Source of the DNA: CAWABB01 sp963780165
GTDB lineage: Bacteria; Bacteroidota; Ignavibacteria; UBA10030; UBA6906
Assembly: GCA_963780165.1 (NCBI GenBank)
Contig: CAWABB010000003.1
Coordinates: 1-55,670, forward strand
Direction: 5' to 3'
DNA: 55,670 nucleotides
Each line of letters opens with the position of its first letter. Position 1 is the stretch's first letter. Shown here piece by piece: positions 34,832 through 42,774 of the stretch. The notes under the pieces were generated by a model, which searched no databases, was not told the DNA's origin, and saw only the letters and a program-made list of their open reading frames with translations. The translations under genes were made by a program, and so were the position numbers.

Positions 34832-36024
34832 TGAACACCCTGCCGGAAACCTCATCGAGCGCATGTCCCGCCTGCGGGTCCGACGCAGTGCGGGTCTTCT
34901 ATGTGACCCCCCAGATCCCTGTCCACAGCGTCCTTCTCTTTTTTAGTCGGAATGAAGCCGTGAGCTATCCCAGGGGGGACCTTCGGTTGGGACTGTGCGG
35001 GCGGTGTGGGTTCATCTTCAACGATGCGTACACCGCCGAGCATCTTGAGTACTCTTCGCGGTATGAAGAAACGCAGGGCTTTTCGGCCACATTCAACGCG
35101 TTTCACCGCGATCTGGCGACCAGACTGGTGACCCGGTTCAACCTCCACGGGAAGCGGGTCCTGGAGATCGGATGCGGAAAGGGGGAGTTCCTGCATCTGC
35201 TCTGCTCCATCGGGGACAATACGGGGGTCGGGTTTGATCCGGTCTATGTACCTGAACGGGATTCCGGCGAGGCCGGAGACAGGGTCAGGTTTGTGCGAGA
35301 TCTCTACAGCGAGCGGTACGCCGACGTACCGGCGGACTTCGTCTGCTGCAAGATGACGCTGGAGCACATCCCCAACGTCTTCGAGTTCGTCAGGATGGTG
35401 CGGCTGGCGCTCGAGCGTTCTCCACAGAGCGTGGTGTTCTTCCAGATTCCGGACGCGACGCGCGTCCTGAAGGAACAAGCTTTCTGGGATGTGTATTACG
35501 AACATTGTTCGTACTTCACTACCGACGCGTTACGGTCGCTCTTTGTGCGTGCAGGGTTCGCCGTTGACGAGGTGTGGACCGAGTACGACGGGCAGGTGCT
35601 CATGATCGCCGCACGCCCCTCGACTCCGCGGGAGGAATATCCGGTTCAGGAGCGCCTGGACGAGACGGCACGGCTCGCAGCAGATTTCGCGCGCGGCGTG
35701 GCAGCGTCCATCGATAGATGGCGGCAATCGCTCCTCGTTTCTCAGAGGCGCGGTCAGAAAACGGTCGTGTGGGGAGCGGGCTCAAAAGCGGTGGCATTCC
35801 TGACGAAGCTCGGGCCGGAGATCACCATCGAGTATGCCGTGGACGTCAATCCTCACAAGGACGGGACATTCCTGGCCGGCACGGGGCAGAAGATCGTCGG
35901 TCCCCGATACCTTCAGGGGTACCGGCCGGACATCGTGGTGGTCATGAACCCGGTCTACGTACCCGAGATTGAGGCCAGCTTGAAAGGGCTCGACGTGCGC
36001 ACGACAATCCGCGCACTCACATAG
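34828..36024 (+). CDS. Class I SAM-dependent methyltransferase with N-terminal zinc ribbon (sugar methyltransferase-like)
   Basis: This 398-aa protein starts at ATG 34828 (ATGA overlap with the flippase). Cys13-x2-Cys16 and Cys57-x2-Cys60 form a zinc-ribbon-like N-terminus (SACPACG and LCGRCGFIF). The SAM-binding motif is VLEIGCGKGEFL near 103-115. A C-terminal Rossmann-like part has VVWGAGSKAVAFLTKLG and IEYAVDVNPHKDGTF. This three-part layout is that of the TylC3/NovU-like sugar C-methyltransferase superfamily, though position and substrate cannot be assigned. It is a close paralogue of the next gene (shared GNTGVGFDP/VGFDPxYVP and YEHCS), evidently a tandem duplication. Confidence 0.8.
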   Translation: MMNTLPETSSSACPACGSDAVRVFYVTPQIPVHSVLLFFSRNEAVSYPRGDLRLGLCGRCGFIFNDAYTAEHLEYSSRYEETQGFSATFNAFHRDLATRLVTRFNLHGKRVLEIGCGKGEFLHLLCSIGDNTGVGFDPVYVPERDSGEAGDRVRFVRDLYSERYADVPADFVCCKMTLEHIPNVFEFVRMVRLALERSPQSVVFFQIPDATRVLKEQAFWDVYYEHCSYFTTDALRSLFVRAGFAVDEVWTEYDGQVLMIAARPSTPREEYPVQERLDETARLAADFARGVAASIDRWRQSLLVSQRRGQKTVVWGAGSKAVAFLTKLGPEITIEYAVDVNPHKDGTFLAGTGQKIVGPRYLQGYRPDIVVVMNPVYVPEIEASLKGLDVRTTIRALT

Positions 36025-36026
36025 GA

Positions 36027-37241
36027 ATGGAGATGAATCGCCGAATGGAGATGCCGTTGCGGTCGGAACAGAGTGGAGGGATCACGTGTGTGGTCTGCGG
36101 AAGCGGCGAATGCTCGACGTTCGCCGAACTGCTGCAGGTGCCGATTCATACGACCATGCTGCTGGAGCGGAGGGAAGCGGCGCTCGCGGCCGCGACCGCC
36201 GATATTGTTCTTGCGCATTGCCGGAGGTGCGGACACATCTTCAACAGTCACTTCGACCCCGCACGCACGCAGTATGAAGCCGGCTACGACAACTCGCTGC
36301 ATTTTTCTCCGACGTTCCAGGCGTACGCGGAAACGCTCGCGGATCAGTTGATCGCGAGGCACGGGATCCGGGGGAAGAAGATTGTGGAGATCGGGAGCGG
36401 GGGAGGGGATTTCCTCGCGCTCCTGTGCGAGCGGGGAGGGAATACCGGCGTGGGATTCGACCCCAGCTATGTTCCGGGTTCCGCTCATGCCGACCTGGTC
36501 AATGCGGGACAGATGCGGTTCGTCCAGGACCTCTACTCGCCCAGGTACTCCTCTGAAGCTGCCGACGTGGTCATTTGCCGTCAGGTTCTCGAGCATATTC
36601 AATTTCCCCACGAGTTCCTCAAGGATCTGAGAGTCACCGTCGGGTCGCGCCCTGACATCGTCCTGTTCTTCGAGGTCCCGGAGGTCAGGCTGCTCCTGCG
36701 CGATCAGGATATCTGGACGCTCATCTATGAACACTGCTCCCTGTTCAGCCCAGGGTCACTGCGCACCGTGTTCCGGCGGAGCGGCTTCGATGTCATCGCT
36801 CTGGAAGGAGTCTTCGGGGATCAGTTTCTCGGTATCACCGTTCGGCCGGGACGGCCCGTGCAGGCTGTTGATGATCAGGGTGACCTGGCAGAGCTCGTCT
36901 CCCGTTTCGCGGACACCATGAACCGGGTTGTGACGGGCTGGCATCGGAAGCTCGATGCGTTCCAGCGGGAAGGGAAGCGCGTCGTGGTCTGGGGAGGCGG
37001 GGCACGCGGGACCACGTTCCTGAACATAGCAGACCCCCGCCGAACCATCGAGTATGTGGTTGATATCAATCCGAGGAAAGAAGGGACATTTGTCGCGGGG
37101 AGCGGACAGACGATCGTCAGAGAGACGTTTCTGGCATCGTATCGCCCGTACGCCGTCATTATCATGAATCCGATATACCGGGGCGAAATCGCCTCGGCGC
37201 TGGATGCAATGGGAGTGCACGCCGAACTGCTGACCGCCTGA
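36027..37241 (+). CDS. Class I SAM-dependent methyltransferase, tandem paralogue of the preceding gene
   Basis: This 404-aa protein has the same three-part layout: zinc-ribbon Cys21/Cys24 and Cys65/Cys68 (CVVCG, HCRRCGHIF), SAM motif KIVEIGSGGGDFL, and a C-terminal nucleotide-binding-like part (VVVWGGGARGTTFLNIA, IEYVVDINPRKEGTF). It starts 2 bp after the upstream stop; ATG 36033 is an alternative with GGAATGG in front. In the SAM motif, GSGGG replaces the paralogue's GCGKG, which may matter for activity. It presumably methylates a nucleotide-linked sugar or the nascent repeat unit. Confidence 0.8.
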   Translation: MEMNRRMEMPLRSEQSGGITCVVCGSGECSTFAELLQVPIHTTMLLERREAALAAATADIVLAHCRRCGHIFNSHFDPARTQYEAGYDNSLHFSPTFQAYAETLADQLIARHGIRGKKIVEIGSGGGDFLALLCERGGNTGVGFDPSYVPGSAHADLVNAGQMRFVQDLYSPRYSSEAADVVICRQVLEHIQFPHEFLKDLRVTVGSRPDIVLFFEVPEVRLLLRDQDIWTLIYEHCSLFSPGSLRTVFRRSGFDVIALEGVFGDQFLGITVRPGRPVQAVDDQGDLAELVSRFADTMNRVVTGWHRKLDAFQREGKRVVVWGGGARGTTFLNIADPRRTIEYVVDINPRKEGTFVAGSGQTIVRETFLASYRPYAVIIMNPIYRGEIASALDAMGVHAELLTA

Positions 37242-37312
37242 CGGCGCCGTGGCGGTCGGCGTGCAAACGATTCGAATAACGAACACATACACAGAAGAAC
37301 AGAGGAGTATTC

Positions 37313-38020
37313 ATGTTCGACAAGTCGCAGGAGTTCTACGATGCCATCTATCACGCCAGGGGTAAGGACTATGTGGCCGAATTCAAGGACCTGACAACGG
37401 TTATCGGCCGTCACAAGACCTCCGGCGGGAAGTCCATGCTGGAAATCGCGTGCGGCACCGGGAGCCACACCGTCTACCTCAAGGAGCACTTTGACGTCGT
37501 CGGCGTCGATATCGATCCGGGCATGATCATTGTCGCGAGGAAGCGCCTGCCGGGGGTGAAGTTCCACGTCGGTGACATGATCGACTTCAACGTCCATCAG
37601 AAGTTCGACGTCGTAGTGTGCCTGACGAGCGCGATCGGCTATGCGAAGACGCTCCCCGAGATGCGCAAGGCGATCAAGACCATGGCCGACCACGTGGCGC
37701 AGGGCGGAATTCTGCTGGTCGAGCCGTGGATGGGGCCGGACGAATACAAGGCGGGGAAAGTGTTTGCCATCTTCGTGGACAAGCCGGAGCTGAAGATCGC
37801 GCGCATGTGCGTGAACGAACTCCGGGACCGGATCTCGGTTCTGAAGTTCAACTACATGGTTGCGACGCCTGCGGGTGTGCAGCACTTCTCGGAGCTGCAC
37901 GAGCTCGGCCTGTACACTCACGCGGAATACGAAGACGCGTTCAAGGCCTGCGGTCTTGCGACCGTATTCGAGGATCAGGGGTTGATCGGCCGCGGGATGT
38001 TCATCGGCCGGAAGGCGTAG
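37313..38020 (+). CDS. Class I SAM-dependent methyltransferase (N,N-dimethyl-sugar type possible)
   Basis: This 235-aa protein carries LEIACGTGSHT at 43-53 (SAM motif I), VVGVDIDPGMI (motif II), KFDVVVCLTSAIGY and GGILLVEPWM. Length and motifs resemble the TylM1/DesVI family, which dimethylate amino groups of dTDP-aminodeoxysugars; this is a resemblance and not an assignment. AGAGGAG lies 6-12 bp before the ATG. It sits 71 bp after the tandem methyltransferases. Its stop codon (38018-38020) is directly adjacent to the stop of the opposing lipoprotein gene, so the two genes converge with no spacer. Confidence 0.8.
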   Translation: MFDKSQEFYDAIYHARGKDYVAEFKDLTTVIGRHKTSGGKSMLEIACGTGSHTVYLKEHFDVVGVDIDPGMIIVARKRLPGVKFHVGDMIDFNVHQKFDVVVCLTSAIGYAKTLPEMRKAIKTMADHVAQGGILLVEPWMGPDEYKAGKVFAIFVDKPELKIARMCVNELRDRISVLKFNYMVATPAGVQHFSELHELGLYTHAEYEDAFKACGLATVFEDQGLIGRGMFIGRKA

Positions 38021-39937
38021 TCAGCGGCGGGTGAGCCGATCGGCGAGGTGTCGCCGCGCCTGGTCAAACGTGAATCCTCGCTGGGCGAAGACAGCCTGGG
38101 ATTTGGCAGAGGTGTAGGAACCCTGGTAGTCGTCGAAGGCAGCTGGGACGACGGCGTTGAGGAGGTCGTCGGTAGGCAGTCCTGCCGCTCGTGCGAGGGT
38201 GAGATACTCATAGTCCTGCTGGCCGCGCCTCCAGTTCTTGATGCGGATGGAGGCGATGGGCCCGTCGATGCCGCGGCTCTCGTCGGGGAAGAGGGCGTCG
38301 TTGCCGGTGTAGAAGACGGTGCCGTGCCCCCACTTGACGCGTCCGTTGGAGTAGGTCTGATAGGGTGTGCGCCAGGGGTTCTGTTTTTCCTGGAAGCTCT
38401 GGTTGTAGATCAGTCCGGTTTCCCAGAGGAAGAACTGGTCGACGTTGTACTTGAAGGCGATCCAGGGGTTGACCCTGGGGTCGGTGGCGACGTTGTCGAT
38501 CCACTCGAAGATGCCGAAGGAGGGTCGGGTGCCGTTGTAGATGCCGACCTTGTCGCCGCGTGCGCGGAGCTCATTGGCCTGCTGGATGCGGTAGCCCATG
38601 CGGATGCCGTCGCCGGGGTCGTAGCCGGACTGGCCGGTGACGCTCCAGAAGTTGATGGCGCCTTCGAGTCTGGGGTCGAGCTTGACGGTGCAGAAGACGC
38701 CGATGTCCTTGCCGGGCCCCGGGTTCTCATGGATCCAGGCGGCGCGCTCGCGGACGGTGGCATAGAACCGTGTGGTGTCCTGGTCGGGCTCGTCGACCAT
38801 GTACTTGAAGCGGACGACGTCGGGGGCGTTGGCGCGGAACCAGTTCTCCCAGGCATCGGAGGCGGCGTACCAGCCCTCGCGAGTTGCGGGGTCGAAGCCG
38901 GAGACGGTCCCCTTGGAGGGCTGGTCGTAGGTGCCGATGGAATAGGTGGTGTTGCCGACACCTCTGCCGGGCCCGTCATAGCCGAACTGGGGGGTGTAGC
39001 GGGTGCCGGTGAAGTAGTCCTTGAGGTTCGCGTCGACGATGTCGAGGGTTCTTCGCCCGTCGGTGAGGTCCATGCGGTGGCGGTGGGCCATCTGCATGTA
39101 CTTCTGGAACATCTGCCAGTAGGCGGCCGTGCCGGTGGTGACGCCGGGATGCCGCGTGGGGAGCTTGTTCTCGATGTAGAAGGTGTTGTGGAAGTGCGTG
39201 GAATCGGGGAGCGTGAAGCTGTAGACAGAGAGTTCCAGGGGGATGGCGAAGGTCTGCCGTCCCTGCTCCGTGACGCGCACGGTGGCGCGATAGGTTCCCG
39301 GCGGGGCATCGCGCGGGATGGTGATGTCGACCCAGACGCCCTGGTTGCGTCCTGCGCCGATGGCGAAGGGAGCGCCGCCAACCCAGTCGGCCGTGCCGGG
39401 CGTTGCCTGGAAGGGGACGAGGGCATCGGGGATCCATCCCAGGTGCTCGGCATCGGGCAGCGGCCGTGCGTCGCCCCAGGTGGCGATGCCGCCGCTCATG
39501 GAGCGCTGCGTCACGTTGATATACTGTTCCAAAAACAGCTCGATGTGTCGGCCGCGGTAGTCAAAGGGGTCGTCATTGGTGGAGCGGTTGGCGATGACAT
39601 ACCCGGGCCCGGCCAGAGAGTCGAGGAGGACGTCGAGGTCCGTGGCGCCGGAGCCGCGGGCCTCAAGAATAAGCTGGAAGGCGACGATCTCGTTGCGGGC
39701 GCCGAAGAGGCGGATGGTCCTGCCGTCCCACACCGCATTGTCGGGACTGGAGGCCGCCCAGTGGCTCAGATCGTCCCGACGGACCTTCTCTCCGTCGTCC
39801 ACCGCCCACACACGGGTTATCCCGGGACCGGCGGGGGCGGCCTGAACGGCAGGGGTGTCCTCGCGGACACAGCCCAAGAGCGCTGATACGCCCAGCAGCA
39901 AAACGTAATGCGGAAATCGAGGAACTGCGATGATCAC
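38021..39937 (-). CDS. Lipoprotein with GH123/DUF4091-like glycoside-hydrolase module
   Basis: This 638-aa protein uses a GTG start and has a lipoprotein signal (VLLLGVSALLGC, Cys23 in lipobox LLGC). Residues 41-634 are an apparent glycoside-hydrolase module: an N-terminal beta-sandwich (WVDITIPRDAPPGTYRATV), then a barrel-like part with FKYMVDEPDQD, where Asp382-Glu383 is the acid pair expected of GH123-like N-acetylhexosaminidases, and a DUF4091-type C-terminal part (KWGHGTVFY, ASIRIKNWRRGQQDYEYL). It would act at the outer membrane or in the periplasm on an amino- or acetyl-hexosaminide; substrate is inference. The module is duplicated almost base for base in the T9SS gene at 44402-48793. 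The gene interrupts two blocks of + strand EPS genes. Confidence 0.8.
   Translation of the reverse strand: MIIAVPRFPHYVLLLGVSALLGCVREDTPAVQAAPAGPGITRVWAVDDGEKVRRDDLSHWAASSPDNAVWDGRTIRLFGARNEIVAFQLILEARGSGATDLDVLLDSLAGPGYVIANRSTNDDPFDYRGRHIELFLEQYINVTQRSMSGGIATWGDARPLPDAEHLGWIPDALVPFQATPGTADWVGGAPFAIGAGRNQGVWVDITIPRDAPPGTYRATVRVTEQGRQTFAIPLELSVYSFTLPDSTHFHNTFYIENKLPTRHPGVTTGTAAYWQMFQKYMQMAHRHRMDLTDGRRTLDIVDANLKDYFTGTRYTPQFGYDGPGRGVGNTTYSIGTYDQPSKGTVSGFDPATREGWYAASDAWENWFRANAPDVVRFKYMVDEPDQDTTRFYATVRERAAWIHENPGPGKDIGVFCTVKLDPRLEGAINFWSVTGQSGYDPGDGIRMGYRIQQANELRARGDKVGIYNGTRPSFGIFEWIDNVATDPRVNPWIAFKYNVDQFFLWETGLIYNQSFQEKQNPWRTPYQTYSNGRVKWGHGTVFYTGNDALFPDESRGIDGPIASIRIKNWRRGQQDYEYLTLARAAGLPTDDLLNAVVPAAFDDYQGSYTSAKSQAVFAQRGFTFDQARRHLADRLTRR
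38037..39817 (-). repeat. Copy A of a 1781-bp near-identical duplication
   Basis: This segment aligns without gaps to 46935-48715 (constant offset 8898 bp, same orientation). The only difference I noticed is G39515 versus A48413, a synonymous change in a codon for Asn. Identity stops sharply at both ends, inside coding sequence. No terminal inverted repeats, target-site duplication or transposase are visible at the edges. Confidence 0.93.
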
Positions 39938-40349
39938 GGCGTCAATCTATTCTAATTGGGCCGAAAAGGCAAGGCTGGAGTGATGGTCCCGGTTCTGATT
40001 GTCATGGTCCTGAAAATCCTCGGAATGGCAGGTGCGCTGACCCCGAACAGAATCCTCTTCTGTTGTTGCTCTGAGCGCACTCAGGTTCTCCGCGATCGAT
40101 CTCGCGGGCCCCGTCATGCTGTGGCGTCGGCGCTGACGGTCTTCTCCGTACCATTGCGGGGCGACGGTTCGGCCCCTGGAAGTCGCTCGTTGGTTCACGC
40201 TTCTGTACGGCGACGCCGGATCTGCCCTTTTCGACGAAAATCATGAGGGTCGCCGGTGACAGGTTGACGCCGGTCACGAATTTACATACTATAATGTGCT
40301 AATCTAGCACCTGACCACCTGAAGCATCTTACCACGTTGGAGAGCGTTT
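39938..40349. promoter_or_regulatory. Divergent intergenic region between the lipoprotein and the SDR gene
   Basis: These 412 bp serve as start region for both neighbours. On the - strand side no clear promoter or ribosome-binding site for the GTG-started lipoprotein was found. On the + strand side the last 90 bp are AT-rich and hold the promoter/dyad described separately, plus TGAC-GCCG-GTCA (40265-40276) and GGAGAG 8 bp before the ATG at 40350. The centre (about 39990-40250) shows no convincing gene. Confidence 0.5.
40264..40310 (+). promoter_or_regulatory. Promoter with operator-like dyad at the transcription start
   Basis: TTGACG (40264-40269) and TATAAT (40290-40295) are separated by 20 bp, longer than ideal, so the -35 may be helped by an activator. 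Directly after the -10 comes a perfect inverted repeat, GTGCTA-ATC-TAGCAC (40296-40310), that would cover the start site and could be a repressor site. The leader to the ATG at 40350 is about 45 nt. Confidence 0.5.
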
Positions 40350-41411
40350 ATGCGAGTTCTCGTCACCGGGAGTAGCGGGTACATTGGGTCCGTCATGGTG
40401 CCGCTGTTGCGAAAGGCAGGGTATGACGTGGTCGGATATGACACCGACTTCTATGCCCACTGCACGTTTGGCGATTGGAAGCCGACAGTCCAGACAATTG
40501 CGAAGGACGTACGGGATATTGAACCGGAGGACCTCCGCGGGTTCGACGCCGTGATCCATCTGGCGGCACTTTCAAACGACCCGCTCGGCGATCTCAATCC
40601 GTCACTGACGTTCGACATCAACCACCTTGCTTCGGTTCGCGTTGCCAAGGCGGCCAAGGCCGCAGGCGTGCAGCGGTTTGTGTTCGCGTCGTCGTGCAGC
40701 AACTACGGCGCGGCCGGGGACACTCCAGTCGACGAGACATCGGAACTCAACCCGGTGACGCCTTACGGCGTTTCGAAGGTGCGGACCGAGCACGACGTCT
40801 CGCCGCTTGCCGACAGCTCCTTTTCGCCCACGTTTCTACGCTGCGCGACGGCCTACGGGCTCTCGCCGCGCATGAGGTTCGATGTCGTCCTGAACAACCT
40901 CGTGGCCTGGGCAGTGACGTCAGGAAAGGTCTATCTGAAGAGCGACGGCACGCCATGGCGTCCCATCGTCCACATCGAAGACATCTCACGGGCATTCATT
41001 GCCGTGCTGGGCTCGCCGCGGGAGACCGTTCACAATCAGGCTTTCAACGTCGGCCAGTCGAAAGAAAACTACCGCATCCGGGAGATCGCCGAGATCGTCA
41101 GGGATACTGTCCCGAACACGAAGCTCGATTTCGCTCCGGACGCCAGTCCTGATAAGCGGAACTACCGGGCCGACTTCTCAAAGATCAACCGCGTAATGCC
41201 GGCGTTCAAGCCCGCGTGGGATGCCCGCCTTGGCGCGAAACAGCTGTACGAAGCCTACACGCGCATCGGCATCAAGCTGGAAGACTTCGAGGGCCCGCGC
41301 TACAAGCGGATCGACCACATCAAGCTGCTCCTCAGCAGCGGCCGTCTGTCGACCGACCTGCGTTGGACATCATCCGATCACGCAGTCAATGTCGTTTCGG
41401 CGACCCCCTAG
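40350..41411 (+). CDS. SDR-family NAD-dependent epimerase/dehydratase
   Basis: This 353-aa protein is of extended short-chain dehydrogenase type. VTGSSGYIG at 5-13 gives the GxxGxxG NAD motif, HLAALSNDPLGD follows, and YGVSK holds the Tyr-x3-Lys catalytic pair (TPYGVSK), with SSCSNYGAAG supplying the active-site Ser. DGTPWRPIVHIEDIS is typical of nucleotide-sugar epimerases/dehydratases. It heads a four-gene set with a C-methyltransferase-like protein, a CDP-glucose-forming enzyme and a deacetylase, a combination that also recurs in other bacteria. It most likely acts on a CDP- or other NDP-sugar, but the exact reaction (epimerase, 4,6-dehydratase or reductase) cannot be fixed. GGAGAG lies 8 bp before the ATG. 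Confidence 0.85.
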   Translation: MRVLVTGSSGYIGSVMVPLLRKAGYDVVGYDTDFYAHCTFGDWKPTVQTIAKDVRDIEPEDLRGFDAVIHLAALSNDPLGDLNPSLTFDINHLASVRVAKAAKAAGVQRFVFASSCSNYGAAGDTPVDETSELNPVTPYGVSKVRTEHDVSPLADSSFSPTFLRCATAYGLSPRMRFDVVLNNLVAWAVTSGKVYLKSDGTPWRPIVHIEDISRAFIAVLGSPRETVHNQAFNVGQSKENYRIREIAEIVRDTVPNTKLDFAPDASPDKRNYRADFSKINRVMPAFKPAWDARLGAKQLYEAYTRIGIKLEDFEGPRYKRIDHIKLLLSSGRLSTDLRWTSSDHAVNVVSATP

Positions 41412-41429
41412 CAGAGAGGATCAGCAATC

Positions 41430-42728
41430 GTGAGCTATCAATCGCAGTCAGTTTCTCCAGGTGCCGCGCAGGCGCCGGCACGTCCGACCGTCGCTCCGGG
41501 ACATCGCAGGTGCCGTTTCTGTGGCGAGCCTCTGACGACCTCTGTCGTCGATCTCGGCATGTCTCCGCTGTGCGAAAGCTACGTCAGCCGGGAGCAGCTC
41601 AACCATATGGAGCCGTTCTACCCGCTCCATACATTCGTGTGTGAATCGTGCTACCTCGTTCAGCTTGACGAGTACGTCTCCGCAGACAATATCTTCACCG
41701 AGTACGCCTATTTTTCGTCGTATGCCGACAGCTGGGTGCAGCACGCAAAGACGTATGTGGATCTCGTCGCCGACCGTTTCGGCTTGAACGGCTCCAGCTT
41801 TGTCGTCGAGCTTGCCAGCAACGACGGATATCTGCTGCAGCACTTCCAGCCCAAGGGCATCCCGGTGCTTGGCATCGAGCCTGCCGCGAACGTCGCGAAA
41901 GTCGCGGTCGAGAAGGGCATCCCCACCCTCGTCAAGTTCTTCGGCGTCGAGACCGCAAAGGAGCTTGCGGCCGAGGGACGCCAGGCGGACCTGATCGCAG
42001 GCAACAACGTGCTCGCCCAGGTGCCGGACGTGAATGATTTTGTGGGAGGCATCAGGCAGCTGCTCAAGCCCGAAGGCGTGGTCACGATCGAATTTCCGCA
42101 CCTCATGCGCCTGATCGAAGAAAACCAGTTCGACACGATCTACCATGAGCACTTCTCGTACTTCTCGTTCGTGACGGCGGAGAAGATCTTCGAGGCGCAC
42201 GGCATGCGGCTGTTCGACGTAGAGGAGATCCCCACCCACGGCGGGTCGCTCCGGATCTACGGCTGTCTCCGCGACGCCCGGCATCAGCTGACGGCGCGGG
42301 CGCAGGAACTGAAAGTGCGTGAGATTGCGGCAGGAGTGACGACCCCGGAATACTATCGGACATTCACGCGGCAGGTTGAAGAGACCAAGTGGCGCCTCCT
42401 GGAATTCCTGATCGAGCAACGCCGCCTCGGAAAGCGTATCGTGGGCTACGGCGCTCCTGGCAAGGGGAATACGCTCCTGAACTACTGCGGGATCCGCACT
42501 GACCTGCTCGAGTTCACGGTCGACCGCAATGTGTACAAGCAGGGGAAGTTCCTCCCGGGGACGCACATCCCGGTCCTTCATCCCGACGCGATTCGCGAGG
42601 CCCGGCCTGATTTCGTGTTGATCCTCCCGTGGAATTTCAAGGATGAGATTGTGGCCCAGCTGGCGTACATCCGGGAATGGGGGGGTCGGTGCGTGGTGCC
42701 CATCCCGCGCGTGCAGGTCCTTCCCTGA
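41430..42728 (+). CDS. Sugar C-methyltransferase-like protein (TylC3/NovU family)
   Basis: This 432-aa protein has a GTG start with AGAGAGGA about 9 bp upstream. A zinc site is formed by Cys28/Cys31 (CRFCGEP) and Cys71/Cys74 (CESCYLVQL). The SAM domain has FVVELASNDGYLLQHF and IEFPHLMRLIEENQFDTIYHEHFSYFS (quoted in part), the latter holding the Tyr-His-Glu-His segment important in C-methyltransferases of NDP-4-keto-deoxysugars. The C-terminal domain (VGYGAPGKGNTLLNY) completes the three-part fold. Family members add a methyl group to C3 of a 4-keto sugar. The neighbours supply a CDP-sugar precursor and an SDR enzyme, so a branched-chain sugar is plausible. Confidence 0.85.
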   Translation: MSYQSQSVSPGAAQAPARPTVAPGHRRCRFCGEPLTTSVVDLGMSPLCESYVSREQLNHMEPFYPLHTFVCESCYLVQLDEYVSADNIFTEYAYFSSYADSWVQHAKTYVDLVADRFGLNGSSFVVELASNDGYLLQHFQPKGIPVLGIEPAANVAKVAVEKGIPTLVKFFGVETAKELAAEGRQADLIAGNNVLAQVPDVNDFVGGIRQLLKPEGVVTIEFPHLMRLIEENQFDTIYHEHFSYFSFVTAEKIFEAHGMRLFDVEEIPTHGGSLRIYGCLRDARHQLTARAQELKVREIAAGVTTPEYYRTFTRQVEETKWRLLEFLIEQRRLGKRIVGYGAPGKGNTLLNYCGIRTDLLEFTVDRNVYKQGKFLPGTHIPVLHPDAIREARPDFVLILPWNFKDEIVAQLAYIREWGGRCVVPIPRVQVLP

Positions 42729-42774
42729 GGAGGGCCGACCGCCGGGGTTGCATGACCAACGGAGATCGCGGACT

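Noticed and set aside
38048..39886. A 612-codon open frame on the + strand, antisense to the lipoprotein gene, repeated at 46946-48778
   Set aside because: It is rich in Gly, Val, Asp and Glu with no fold-like pattern. It stays open because the true gene on the other strand has a strong GC bias at the third codon position. The sense frame carries the signal peptide, recognisable motifs and module structure.
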